Shown: one piece after another, positions 1 through 12,120 of the stretch
Numbering within the stretch: position 1 is the first letter of the stretch
Layout of the letters: each line of letters starts with the position of its first letter
Program-made: the position numbers and the translations under genes
DNA from: Liolophura sinensis
Taxonomy: Eukaryota > Mollusca > Polyplacophora > Chitonida > Chitonidae
DNA length: 64,000 nucleotides
NCBI RefSeq assembly: GCF_032854445.1
Contig: NC_088306.1
Location: 26,075,764 to 26,139,763, forward strand
Direction: 5' to 3'
Notes under the pieces: model-generated
Database searches by the model: none
The model's input: the letters and a program-made list of their open reading frames with translations, nothing else
What the model was told of the DNA's origin: nothing

Positions 1-370
1 TAGCCAAATCTCTTCTCCATTTCTCGGGGAATTTCAACTCAGGGTCGATTGTTTCTTTCTCTGTCTTCTTATAAAGTGTGCATCAAGCGTTAAAGTGTTT
101 TTAAATCAAAGAGGATTGCATACTATATGACTATAAATTAATCATACCTTAATTTTTGGTATATTTACTTTGAAGAGAAAAAAAGGATCAGAACCTTTGT
201 TCACTAAGTTTGAGGGTTAGGGCCTCCTTTTTTCAGAATGAAATCAATTTTGGAGTGATAATTCTACCACCAAACAACGTATATTCTCCTGATGAAAATC
301 TACATTACGTCACATGTTTTACATCCATGGTAAATGGAAAGCGTATACCCGGCGTAGAGGGATACTTGTA

Positions 371-587
371 TTTATTTTATTTATTTAATTGGTATTCTAC
401 GCCATACTCAAGAATATTTCACTATACGATGACGGTCAGCAGGCAGGTTGCTGGAAGACCTTCCCACGTGCGGCAAGAGAGAAAGCCAGCGTCAGCTGGA
501 CTTGAACTCAAATCGACCGCATTGGTGTGAGGCTGCCGGGTCATTGCGCCTTGGTGGCACGTTAAACTCCTCGGCCACGGGGCCCCG
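371..587 (-). repeat. SINE family A, near full length
   Basis: Reading plus: an ATTT tail, TTAATTGGTATTCTACGCCA, TACTCAAGAATATTTCAC, CAGGCAGGTTGCTGGAAGAC, CTTCCCACGTGCGGC, CTGGACTTGAACTCAAATCG (B-box complement) and TCGGCCACGGGGCCCC (A-box end). The GGTTTCCTCCCACC segment is deleted. A second SINE in the opposite orientation starts about 10 bp to the right. Confidence 0.88.
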
Positions 588-596
588 GGATGTTCG

Positions 597-962
597 CAAC
601 AGCTCGTGGCCTATTGGTTAGTTGTTCTTGCTTTTCACTCACGACGCAAGAAGTGCAGGTTCAAACCCTGTCTGTGACAGGACATTTATAGAGCCAACGG
701 GCCTTCGTGGCAGCAAGTCGTTACGACACTCGTGTAACAGTTTATCCTCTTGTCTTCCACCAATGTGGTATGGATCTCTGTAAGTCACACGTGGAAAAAT
801 TCGTCAGTAACATGCCAAAGGTCGGTGGTTTCTGCCCCGGGCCCTTCGATTTACATACAAAACTCGCCGCCATCCTATAAGAGAATATTAAAACCACCTG
901 TTTGAGAATAAGTTTTGGATGTAGCGTTAAGCAAGAATAAATAAACAAATAAACGAATAAAT
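597..962 (+). repeat. SINE family B, full length, tRNA-derived
   Basis: The head has an A box, TGGCCTATTGGTTAG, at about 608-622 and a B box, GGTTCAAACCC, at about 658-668, with tRNA-like spacing. The body contains CGGTGGTTTCTGCCCCGGGC. The 3' end, CGCCATCCTATAAGAGAATA, TTTTGGATGTAGCGTTAAGC and AATAAATAAACAAATAAACG, is a diverged version of the family A tail. Families A and B therefore share their 3' domain but have different heads. Confidence 0.82.
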
Positions 963-3900
963 ATATCTAAAAGTTAATTTAATTTGCTTAAGTTCTGAAG
1001 TATATTGTTAACTCTTTGCCATCTATTCAACGCAGTCATTTCACCATTGCCAACAATGTATTTGTATTCATTTATTGGTGTATTAGATAATGGATGTTTG
1101 TCATCTCACTTTTTTTACATTTTGCTGTACGCGAAGAAAAAAGCCAGGAGTTATGTTAGTTGTTTTTTTTTCCTTCTCGCTGTCAGCTTCTTAAAGAGTT
1201 ATTTCAACTCTTGTATGTGTAATTGCCCGAAACGTTTGCAGGTCGACTAAGGACGCTAGAGTTAAGTGATACTCCGGTCTTTCCTCGACTGTAATTCCTC
1301 AACTTTGCGAAACAGCATGGCGATTTTCACAGTCGAGTCTGCAGGAGACGATGTGCAGTCGTGTAAAAAAGAAAGACTTTATTTTCTCTGAAAAATGTCC
1401 CCACAGCTGTGTATCGGAATGATGGTCAACGTCCCTTTAAGGACTTAATGATTGTAGCATACTGAGAAATGCTTTGCCGCCGTTTTACCACCGAGGCGAC
1501 GGGCGTTGTTGTAAAAATCGCCTGCTAAACGGTCGGAACCTTTGATTGATTGCGATAACAAATTCCTGAGGGCGAATCGACTGAGACATTGCCAGTGCGG
1601 TTTTCTTCGCACCCCACAGCAGAAATATTCCTCTCTCTATGCTAATTTTCAGGGCCAAGAAGCTCTCTCTGGGGGGTCCGAGTTAGCTAAAAGCACTTGT
1701 AAAATGGCAACTAATATATAAGATAGTGTACAAATAAAAATAATGATCTAATTTTACTTTAATGTAATAAAAATGTTGAAATTTTTAAATGCAATATCAT
1801 ATATGTATGCATAAGTCATTTAATATGCTTTAGAATAATTAGGAAGAATCGTTTAGAGTTTTTGCTTCAAAATGTTCCGCCTGACAAGGTAAAATTGGCA
1901 TAGTCTCTTTTTACAATTTTTTTTTAATTTGTTGAATGGCAATTTAAAGGCAACAACAACGGTCGAATGATGTGCTATTTGTATATTTTCTTTTCATTTT
2001 TGTAAATGGATAAGAAAAAAGAACGAACTTGTAAGGGTTATGGTGTCCGTTTACTGCTGTCCAATATGGTGTTTATAACTGTTAAAAGTAGAATTTTAAA
2101 ATATTTATTATTTTCTCACATACCCAATCTATAATCACTCACATAGGATCATTACACATGAGAAATAATAGTAAGCCAAGTTTTTTTATTACGTGTTAAG
2201 TATATTCATTTTGATCAGCTTTGCATTTATATCTCGGATTTTATTTGTTAAAAATCGATCCAATATTACTAGAAAAAAAATATGAATTCGATATTGATAT
2301 TTCGCTCAAGAAGTTTCGGGAAAACAACGCTGGGTATGCCTCCGAGAATTATGTAGATTTTTTCAACAGAAAAATGTGCACAATCTAACAAATGCGTCTG
2401 ATGGATAGGTTTTAAATGTGATGTATAGTTCGTCTCAGGTCAGCAGTGTATCATCTACAGCAATTTGATCCAAGGAAGTTAAGCTTTTATTGATTGTGTT
2501 AAAGACAATTACCTTTATTTGACTATTATTTATAAAACATACACACTGTACAGCTCGGTGATAGGTCCTACCATTAGTATATATAGTCAATACTGACTCT
2601 TTAACAATGTCTGATATAATCATTATTATACTAAGTACAACTTTTTGAAGAAAAACTAGTTTGGTTTAGGTCATACAACATTACCCCTGGACTAAATAGT
2701 TTTCTCGTCGATCCGATGGTTAAAACGACAGCAGCCTCTCGGTTTGTTCAGATTGTAAAATTATTAACTGAGGTAAAAGCGGCATGGAGCTCTGGTTTAC
2801 ACTTCGTTCTCATCTGTGCGTGAAAGCTCCCCGCCTGGGTCTCGTTAGTGGCGTGAAAAAACATTATAATGATTCTAGCAGAAAAGAGAGGCGAGGTTTT
2901 TGTTTTTATTTTTCTTCCATTGCTCACTGGTAATTAGTTTGTTTTCCTTTACTTTTTATCCAGTCTTAAGCTTTAAAGAAGTAAAGGTAAACGAACTTTG
3001 TCTCCTCAAATGGCGCTTGCAAGCATAGCGAAGGTACCATGTGGGCTACATTAAGTTATTCAATCTGCTAGCGAACAACTGCATCCTTCCGCTTAGCGCG
3101 CTCTCAGGCCCTTGAACAGCATTCAAACCGTCCACTCTTACCTTTACGTCTTTATAAAACGCCCATATTAACTTTCTTGAGCACTTGGATTGCTATACAA
3201 ATGCTAAACTAATCACTGATCCTAAAAAACTTATACCGTATATCTAAGAACCCTGGTTAGAAAATACCACATGTCAACGTCTAACAAAATATTATTTAAT
3301 CCAACAATGATACACATGTAGTCGCTCCGGTTTCACCAAATGAGAATTAAACTTGTGAATAAAAAATCTATCTATGCGAATTGGTTTACGTTTCAGTATG
3401 TTTTTATATTTACTACAATATAGTTTATCTAAGCTCTAAACTAGTTAAAATAAGAGAAAAAAAGACCCCAAATATGCAAACTTCTTATAATGTCCAAACT
3501 GAACAACCGTGACAATTGCTTAAATCCTTTTAATTTAAATGAGTGTCTGGCTTTGAAGTTTCGGAAACTTTAAATTTTGGAAACATTGTTATATCTCTTT
3601 ACATACATGTACTTCTTTTTCACCAAATCACAAGGGGTATTTCAAATCTCCTTAAACGAGTTGACTGTGTGGACTGCGTCAATATTCGGTGAAGATTTTA
3701 TCTAGCTCACTATATTACAGTTATATTTGGCAACGTCGTTCAGCAATTTTTAAGGCAATTTTGTAATACTATAACACATAATTGCTTCAGATTAAGACCT
3801 TTACAATGTATACGTATGGTTTTCGTTTGTAAACTATCATTTATTTGTTATATCTGTTTTTTAAAGCGCCCATTTTCATTTTAAATGTTGCACATCTATA

Positions 3901-4439
3901 AAAAAAAAATATGTCAAAATTAAATTGTTCTTGCAACGACACTATGTAACATGACCAATGTGACGTATAGACATAACCTTTCATACAATAACTCATTTAT
4001 TCCTTTCAATCCAGTGTGTGCGTGCAATAGGCGAACGCACTGTATACGTAATATACAGTACATTCTTGTGAGTTTCAATCTGTCAAGAGAGGGTTCAAGT
4101 TCGCAGCTGCGGATAATTAAAAGTACGTTCCATGTGGTTTGCAAATGAAAGTGTGTTCGTAGTTGTCGATAGCTGTCGAGTGTCAGTCTATGTGCACCTG
4201 CGCAGCTATAGGAGCACCTGTGAATGAAATGAACTCCCGTCAGCAAATGCCGGTTTAACTTGTGATATAATGATAACCTTAATGTTTCAATTCTTAACAC
4301 TTCTGGAAAACATCTGTAGTTTACATATTCCAGAGCAATAAACTTTAAAATAATGAAATTTTGATAGCTGAATGTATAGAGCATAAGTCGACACATTGGA
4401 AATTCCATGCTGTATGAATCAAGTCGTTATGAGCGCTGC
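963..4439. other. AT-rich stretch without genes
   Basis: I see no coding region, RNA gene or repeat copy that I can define. A 25-bp phrase around CAACAATGATACACATGTA at about 3301-3320 recurs at 6133-6152. The longest open frame (3920-4408, minus) has no recognisable domain and overlaps another on the plus strand. Confidence 0.4.
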
Positions 4440-5005
4440 ATTGAGAAAACTAGTAGTTCTGTCAACAGTTAGCGCCAGAGTTAATCAGTACCTGATCAGT
4501 CACTTCGCGGGTTCAAATTCAACCCTCCCCTAGTTAGACAGCAGCTTTATTTATTTAAATGAGTGATGTTTTACGCAGAACTCAAAAATATTTCACTTAT
4601 ACGATGGCGTCGAGTATTATGGTGGGAGGAAACTTGGCAGAGCTCAGAGAAACCCACGACCATCCGCAGGTTGCTGCAAGCCTTTCCACCTACAGCTGGA
4701 GAAGAAGCCAGCAGGAACTGGACTTGAACTCACTGCGACCACATTGATGGGAGGCTTCCTGGTCATTGCGCCTTGCTGGCGTGCTACGCCCTCGGCCACG
4801 GAGGCCCCTTTCGAGCGCCTTATCGTGTATTGCGCATAATCGTGTAACAGAACCTAATCATTTTAGTTGGCTTTTATACCTGAAAAAGAGCGATGATTTT
4901 CTCCGGGTATGGTCCGGTTTCCTTCACCCATAACCTAGCAACAGTCCCATAATTTAAACACACTTTGATATGGCGTTAAAAAAACAATGAAGTAAATAAA
5001 CTAAA
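4440..5005 (+). repeat. tRNA-derived SINE split by a SINE A insertion
   Basis: A tRNA-like head with GCGGGTTCAAATTC (B box) lies at about 4470-4540. A tail-type segment lies at 4809-5005: CTCCGGGTATGGTCCGGTTT, CCTTCACCCATAACCTAG and TTTGATATGGCGTTAAAA, then AAGTAAATAAAC. Between them is a complete reverse-oriented family A SINE. Similar text (CGTGTAACAG) sits at the matching place in the family B copy at 597-962, which supports one older element split by a younger one. Confidence 0.55.
4546..4808 (-). repeat. SINE family A, full length
   Basis: Reading plus: TTTATTTATTTAAATGAGTG, TTTTACGCAGAACTC, ATATTTCACTTATACGATGG, TATTATGGTGGGAGGAAAC, CACGACCATCCGCAGGTTGC, CTGGACTTGAACTCACTGCG and CCTCGGCCACGGAGGCCCC. 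Head and tail are both intact. It lies inside an older SINE. Confidence 0.9.
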
Positions 5006-5269
5006 TAGCACTAGATTCCTCCTACGTTCACCTGAATATGTTTCTGCAAGATTAATGTTTTCACTTTGATTCCTGATTAATTTGGGGATAACTTGAACGC
5101 CCTAATTAAATAATTGATTATGACTTTATGCATTAATTAGCCATCTAACTTACTTTCTTGTGCATGGAGTTACATATATTAGTTAATTTTGGTCTCAGTT
5201 GTAAGAGTTGTGGAGAATACAAGATGAAATGTTAAGGAAACCAGAAGCAGCTCATTAAATGTTTACCAA

Positions 5270-5345
5270 ACTTACAAACTCAACTGCAGTCTTGTCAGTG
5301 AGAGCTGGAATCGAACCCCTGGACACTTTTTACTGCGCTAAAATT
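5270..5345 (-). repeat. tRNA-like head fragment
   Basis: On the minus strand GGGGTTCGATTCCAGCTCTC carries a perfect B box. The A-box side is poor and no acceptor-stem pairing is visible, so this is a SINE remnant rather than a tRNA gene. Confidence 0.4.
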
Positions 5346-6120
5346 GTGAATTGCCTTAGGAATTTTCCCCTCTAAATAATGGAACTCAGACTTTCATGAC
5401 AAAACTGTACATCAGCCTTTGAATTTAAAACTTACTTCAGAAATAATACCACAAGTGAAGATTAAGTCTAAACAACATATAAGAATGCCTCTTTATCGTA
5501 CAGGTCCAATCCCAACGGCCACCCCATATGTAGGCTCAAGTTTAATACACCTCATTAAATATACCATCGGGCATTTTTTCAAATAATATACTGCTACACC
5601 CTGTCCGTAGTATTTATAGGTTGTCAGGAAATGTAAACAAATATACCGTACATATTGATTCATTTATTACATACAAAATCCATGAAATTCGTATAAGTTG
5701 TTCTAACCGTATAGACACCATGTCATATAATGTACACTAAAGGTCCGGCATGAAGTTTGCTTAAAATACACATAATGTAACACGAAAATGTATAAATACA
5801 TTGACAGTGACAGGTGCCTTGCTGATACTATGAAATTCTTGGCTCTCGGTTAAAAACTGTTAATTGGCTATTTCGAAACTATTTTTCGCACATTTACGAT
5901 TACAGTTTAAAACAATTATTATATATGAAAAATTTTATCTGCAGGAATATGTTAAAATCTTTTTCAACTTGGAATCATTATGGTCGACAGTAGAGCGAAT
6001 TTACGTTTATGGTGTGCATATGATTTCCGCCAAATTATGTAAATGTACACTGATTTTTTTATTTGAACTCATAGTATTCAAAAGAGTTCAGAAGAGAAAT
6101 TAGTATCACCTAGTATCACC

Positions 6121-6175
6121 TATATTATTTAATGCAACAATGATACACATGTATCATACACATGTATCATTGTAA
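6121..6175. repeat. Short imperfect palindrome
   Basis: ACAATGATAC and GTATCATTGT are perfect complementary arms around repeated CACATGTATC phrases. The left half (TATTTAATGCAACAATGATA) recurs at about 3290-3320. It may be the end of an undefined repeat. Confidence 0.5.
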
Positions 6176-6199
6176 TAAAAGCTTGGGAGTCAGATAGTT

Positions 6200-8050
6200 A
6201 AACCTTTAATTTGTGTGTCTACATATCCATACCACACGCAATGTCTGTATTTTCACACGGTTTATGCTATAGGCATACCAAGCTTGAAACCATTCAAACT
6301 CGACAACTCCAGGTATGCATGTCTGCTGCAACTTGCTCGAATGTCCTTTGTGAGGAGATCTTGTTCCTTTAATAACAGACATAATATGAGTTGGCTGTCT
6401 TGGCTTATCGGGCAGTACAAGCCGAGCGATGAGTAAAAGGGCCGTCTGATGCGAGATAGTAGCCTGAATCGTCTTCAAGGCATGGTCCCAAACTCAAATG
6501 ACAACCACGTGCCCAGTAGACATATGAAAACACCGATCTAGCACCGGAAACCAAACGCGGACAGGATCTCAATGGCACGGAGCGTCTAGGATAATAAATC
6601 GTTAAGATTCAACCATCGGCGAAGTTTGTTTGGCCGTCTATCCAGTATTGTTTGTGAGTTTATAGTCCAAACATTCAGATTTACTCGCGTCTCTTTCACG
6701 CGAGTCATTGGATAGGGGTATATCTGGTCATATTCCATGTCGTACTCTATGCCGATAAGACCGGGTCAGTAAGCGATCGGAGGCGGAATGAAAGGGCCAG
6801 ACGGGGTATAAAGGCGGAAGTAGCTCTGGGAGGAAAGGTGCCATTGTATTTGGGGGCCCCAGACAGAAACATGGTCTGACACTTGCAGAATAAAAGACAA
6901 GAAAAACATCGCTCAGTGAGAAATGTTCGCCGTGTCAAAATCGAAAAACAACCTCCCATGCATGGTAGTTCAGTGTATGTACGCGGTACCCGTTCTTGAC
7001 TGGAGACAAATATAATGCCGAGTTGTTGTTGCAGGGCTTGGCCAAATAACAACACATTGGTGGAAAGACTTTTTTCCCTTCGCATTCCAACCATAGCTGA
7101 GGTGGCTAGTGTCAAATCCAGGATTTTCACTCGGTGCCAATTATAACGCAGCTTTGGGAGATCCACCAGTTCTGACATACTGACCAGGAAGACATGGTGG
7201 GATGGTATAATGAGACTTCGGATCGCTGATCAGACGGCGCTAAAGCTGCGGGAAGAACAAATGTTGTATAGAACAACAGACGTTCAAACAAGCACGCATA
7301 TACACTACACCTCGGTCTTGGCAAAGATCTCCAGCTAAACCTTCCTTGTACAGAATCATTCAACGCTATATCACCCATACAGAGTCCGTCTCAATGCATA
7401 GGGGGTTAAGTTATGTTTGCGAGCGGCTAGAATAGATAAGTGTTGAGTTATATGGTGGCCATATGTTTGGATTGTCAGGCCTGATAGCGGTGAAAAGTAC
7501 CAACGAATGCAGATGAGTGAGTGTAAGCCAAAATAAAGGTCAGAACACAATAACAGTGAGACTTCCCCCTTCTTACGTGCTCACAAAGAGTAAAGAGACT
7601 TCTATCGCATGAAAAAACAGATTACTTTATTTCCCCGGCTCTCAGAATCAACATAATGGCAGCAGAAATGTGATAGGGTGAGTACAATACGCTAAAGCAT
7701 TAACGGGCGTCTTGCGTTGGAGTTTCTTCCCCCTGGCGGGATTTTGGATGGTGTGTTTTCTTAACCAATCTGGCCTTGAGGGGATATCTGCTGTTGTTGT
7801 CGTCGAATAAAAGTCGCCACCCAACCACATATTGACGCATGATCCTGACGAAAAAAAAAAATGCACACTTACTTTAAACCTAAAAAGCTAAAATAAAATC
7901 TGACGTTTAAGGCTGAGTTAATGATTGATTAAGGTTTAATGACCTTTCGCCAATATTACAGCCTTATTGTAAAAACCTGATGTTTAGAAATCTTCAAAGC
8001 CAAGAATATAGTGGGCAGCATTTGATATAGGTTCATAAAGTACGAACACA
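6200..8050. other. Mixed-composition stretch without a recognised gene
   Basis: Base composition is more balanced than in the surroundings between 6200 and 7400, and overlapping frames stay open on the minus strand (6747-7178, 7127-7378). None shows a domain, signal peptide or splice-supported continuation. It could be a decayed transposon or non-coding DNA. Confidence 0.3.
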
Positions 8051-8084
8051 TTATTCAGAACATGGCATTATCAGGAGTATTTGT

Positions 8085-8300
8085 TTGCCGGGCAGTCTTG
8101 ATTCAACAAATGAAGGCCACCCGACCTTGGCCGATGAGGTCCCAAGTTCGAATCCAGGCACAGCTGGCAGCATGTCCGGTGGTGGGTCACTCGTTTTGTC
8201 TCTCCGGAATATCACGGTTTTTATATACAGAATCTGGCATACATGTACACAAAAGTAATATATTGCGGCGAAAACCATTAAAAATTTTATGAAAAACTTG
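8085..8300 (+). repeat. tRNA-derived SINE (family C)
   Basis: GAGGTCCCAAGTTCGAATCC contains a perfect B box at about 8143-8157. The body has CTGGCAGCATGTCCGGTGGT and GGGTCACTCG. The 3' end, AATATATTGCGGCGAAAACC followed by ATTAAAAATTTTATG, is a short end domain ending in AAAATTT rather than AAATAAAT. Confidence 0.65.
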
Positions 8301-8499
8301 TGGGCGTATTTGTGTATCTGATTTGTACTGTTCGTGGGAACCTTGGCATCAGTACGCGGTTCATGGCGCTCATGTGGCCGTGATCACAGTGTAACGTTCG
8401 CTGAAGTCTACTTCTTCTAATACAGTGTGTAAATCTGTAAGTCACATAAGAGGGGAAGCTCGTCAATAACCTGACAAATGTTTTTTGAATTGTTTTAAT

Positions 8500-8770
8500 G
8501 TGATTGTATGTTAAATGTGATGAGAGCACAGCGTTTTGAGTCATCCTAAAACAGTTCTAAGACACTGCAATTAACATCACAGCATTTTTTTACCTAATTC
8601 TGCTTATGCCATGACGCTAGAGGTGTAAGTTGTTGCTTTTTATGCATTTACAGGAACACTCAGAACAAAGCCCTGACTGAGATAAATTGACAAGTGGCCG
8701 TATTTCACTATCTATCACAGCTATCACACTGTCGTCGCTGCTGTGATTTTATTCTCTATGCTGTACGTCT
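8500..8770 (+). repeat. Dispersed repeat family R
   Basis: The landmarks CAATTAACATCACAGCATTT, TACCTAATTCTGCTTATGCC, GCATTTACAGGAACACTCAG, GTGGCCGTATTTCAC and ATCACACTGTCGTCGCTG occur in the same order at 39060-39310, 42104-42545 and, reversed, at 42985-43285. No coding capacity, tRNA box or terminal repeat is evident. It is probably a non-autonomous element of unknown class. Confidence 0.7.
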
Positions 8771-10114
8771 AATTATATTTTGAAGTATACATCAAACTAT
8801 ATATACATGTACACAAATTATCAGACTGTCATCCGGAAAATAAGTACACGAGATGTGAAATTCAAGAAACAAAAAATACAGGCTTAGATGCGTGAATACG
8901 TACAAAACATGTCATATGCAAAGAAGAGGCATACATGCATATATACAGTATCGTTTAAGAGACATTTGGCTAACAGAATGGAGCAACATAATTGGAAAAC
9001 ATTAGCCACAAAGAACGTCTCAGTGACTCTCTTGAGATAAAAACAAGTGTCCAGACTAGCATGAAAACCACTATCTGTGTAAGCTAACGTGCAAATCAAC
9101 AGTCACTGAGCTCCTAATCATTTCAGGCAAACATGCCTAAATTTCAACGTGTGCCCCGGGGGGCGAAAGAGGTGTTAGCCGAGTCAAGATAACTCTGTGC
9201 CTCTTTTACTATGGGTGTACAGGGCACAGCGGGGTATCTTTTACGGGTGTAAATGCTCACCATAGTATCTCGGGTAGCCATTGTTAGCCCACCTGTATCT
9301 TGTTACCTGTACAGACAAGAGATCAAAGGCTTCGGGGAGAATATTGACTTCTACCTTAGTTCTCTTTGCCCTTTGCCGTTCTGTAGTCTCGCATTTTGGG
9401 ATATTTTCACGGGTTATTTAACATACTGGGGGACAAAAACGCCAAAAGCTGTAAATTAACCCGATCGCTAACCCTCTTAGTTCGGCAGATCTGTATGCAA
9501 AATTTACAACCCTGAGATTCTCCGGGTCTCTGGTCATCATCGACTCCCATACCAACACGTTCGTGGTTGAATTACGATACCCCTTCTGCTCGTTAAATAA
9601 GATGTGGTAACAAGCAGTTTGAATCTCAAGTTTAAACTAGGCACCTTAAACACCATGGTCAGGTGGCGCTGTATTAAGATTCAGACAAATAGGCTAATAA
9701 AATATATTCACGTTTTTTGTTTGAATGGTGTTTAAAATTTTTAGTGAAAAAAAGAGACTCGTTAACACAATATCATTCAAAATGAACGAAAGCTATCATA
9801 TGATAATATGATAAAGAAAACAAGGAAATTTCTTACTTTTTACACCAATTTTTATACCACCGCAATTATGCGGAAGAAGCTTTATCTCAGATCCGATTTT
9901 TCACACCCATAAACCAAAAATCATACAAGCTATGCCACCCTCTTTCATGGATTCACAAGGAAAAGTGTATGTTTCTAAGTTTAGATATTGGTGTTGTTTA
10001 ACTGAAGATCTTTTCACTTGTACGTTGCTGGCCAGTTTATGGGTTGTGGTTACCAGAGTCCCCAGAGTAAACCAATATCATTTGGCAAAAGTGCTGTATG
10101 ACGTCACCTCGGAC
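8771..10114. other. Gene-free stretch
   Basis: I see no gene or repeat copy. A short symmetrical AT element, CATATGATAATATGATA, lies near 9797. Confidence 0.35.
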
Positions 10115-10162
10115 CCCTCCCCCCCCCCCCCCATCCCAACACACACCACCACCACATCGTGT
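10115..10162 (+). repeat. Poly-C and CAC simple repeat
   Basis: About fifteen C residues follow CGGACCCCT, then CATCCCAACACACACCACCA. The minus strand is correspondingly G-rich. Confidence 0.85.
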
Positions 10163-10241
10163 ACCATTTATCATATTTGTGGATAAGAAGTGTTCTTCAC
10201 AAAATGTCATGCAAGACGTCACAAGCGAGCACCGTTGAACG

Positions 10242-10272
10242 TTGGATGCCACCGAAGCTCTGTGGCATCCAA
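10242..10272. repeat. Perfect 11-bp hairpin
   Basis: TTGGATGCCAC (10242-10252) and GTGGCATCCAA (10262-10272) are exact reverse complements around a 9-nt loop. It lies just left of a tRNA-like head in reverse orientation. Confidence 0.85.
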
Positions 10273-10284
10273 TAATTGAAGCAG

Positions 10285-10380
10285 AGGGTTCTATGTCTCA
10301 GAATGGGATTGAACCCACGACCTAGCGACTGAAAGGCAAGTGGGAGCATTCAGATCATCATGTTGGAATGAGCCACTCTT
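10285..10380 (-). repeat. tRNA-like SINE head
   Basis: On the minus strand CGTGGGTTCAATCCCATTCT carries a perfect B box, preceded by CCTTTCAGTCGCTAGG where an anticodon arm would be. No full cloverleaf or terminator is convincing, so I call it a SINE head. The hairpin at 10242-10272 may be the body of the same element. Confidence 0.5.
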
Positions 10381-11159
10381 GTGGTATGGACACAGAAATG
10401 GATGGAAATCACAAAAACACGCTAAACGTAGAGAAAATTGTAATTTCCGGAAGCTTAAGCTATTGGTTTCCTTTGCTTCCGGTAATTGCTTTACATGAAA
10501 ATCACTATGTCTGAATTCCCAAAAAGAAAAAATGCAACTTGCTCTTTCTATAAATTATAAGTGAGGTCTTTGGGATTTCGATTTTCGGTTTTGTTTCTTT
10601 TTCTGAATGGCGATTGTGTATAGCAAAGGATACAATCACACGGAAAGTAACGCAAATATACTAGACAGTAATACCTTAAAATGTACCAATGATTTGTTAC
10701 AAAATCGAGAAATACCCTTTTGAAGTCAGGGATGAGGATGATTGACATATGTCTATTGCTTTGAAAATTAAATTTGAATTCTAGTCTCCCTATTCTAGAG
10801 AACAGATTTCTGCAAAGAATAGCCCAATGGCTTTGATTAATTTTCGTCTTCAAGTTATCTGTCTTCCATGAAAAAAAAAACGTGTTGAAACCTTGGAACA
10901 GGCGGTCTTGTGTGATCATTGGTTGTGTTAGCCCTCTGGCGACAATCATGTATAAATGATAACAAGGGGAGTAAGCGAAGTGGCGTGCAGAAACAAGATA
11001 AAATTTCCTTATTATTTTGAAGTGTCATATGTTGTTTGATCGACCGTTATTAAATTGTCTAATTAACACCAATTTCCCGTGAAATTGTTTTGGGATGTCG
11101 ACAGCCAATCCCAAACAGTTTGCTACACAAATGAAATTATGCTAACTTCATAAAATACA

Positions 11160-12120
11160 ACATTATTCTATTAGAGGGCGAGTATAAGCGATTATTGAAT
11201 TAGCCAAGGGAAAGCAAGCGACCGTGGACAATTGCTCAAAGCGAGCCACAGTACACATGCGAGTCGAGGTGGTCGCTTGCTAGGATTCCTTTAGAAGTAG
11301 TCCCGGATCAGTCGCTTAATAACGTGTAACAAGACAAGTCGCGGGAAATGCACTGCGGGGCTTTCTGTTATCGCGTAAAGCCGACAAGTTGATGAAAAAG
11401 CAATAGAGTTAGCGGAGTTTGTCCGGCTTTTGCCGCTAGTCACAACGCAATAATGCGAGTTTCTCTTCAGAGTTCGTATACTCGATACAAGCAGAAAATG
11501 AAAAGCCTGATGAGATTATCTCCACAGCAGAGCGAGGCTTCTGTTTGGGGGACTGTGTGGACAAACAACAACGCGCTCGACCAACACATTTCAACCCCAC
11601 ACTCATTATTGCCATTTATTCGGTAAAGGAGAAGAATTAGACCAAAGTCACTCTAAAGTGCCTTGGATATTCCTTGCAATTAAAGTGGGTAATAAGTAGC
11701 AAATTAGCTTTTGATTAATTCCATTGAGTCGCCAATAGGCGGCGCTGTTTCGGGAGAGTTCATTATTCGAGTCACCGATAGTTGGCCTTCAGTCCCAGGA
11801 AATGACATTGATAAGTCTAATTGAATAAACAGTAATCAACCAATTTGGCCCGCTTATTCAATATTTCTTCTCACAAATAGAACGCTATTCTCAGGACCTT
11901 CCTTGATTTTCGCTCCTAAGTTGAAGAGAGATTATCAATTGGAGAACGCCAAAAATAAAAATTACAAGTGACTGAGCAAATCCCGGCGGAATCGAGTGAA
12001 ATTGAATGGGGAAGAGCAATGATTCTCACTGGGAGTTCGAAATAATGATGGAAGTTCTTTGCTGAAGAGCAATTCAGGCATGTAAAGTTTGTCCTTCCAA
12101 AACTAGACAAACGAGGATGG
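11160..12120. other. Balanced-composition block, candidate conserved non-coding DNA
   Basis: About 1 kb with even base composition and no repeat signature or long open frame. It contains homeodomain-type cores (for example CTAATT, TTATTGAATTAG). The call rests on texture only. Confidence 0.3.

Noticed and set aside
3920-4408. 162-codon minus-strand open frame
   Set aside because: No recognisable domain; an opposite-strand frame overlaps and composition does not differ from flanking DNA.
5270-5345. Possible tRNA gene on the minus strand (perfect B box)
   Set aside because: No acceptor stem or convincing A box; fits a SINE head remnant. The same applies to 10285-10380 and 50225-50305.
6747-7378. 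Two overlapping minus-strand frames that could be one shifted gene
   Set aside because: Neither shows a domain or a matching junction, so a decayed transposon or chance is as likely.
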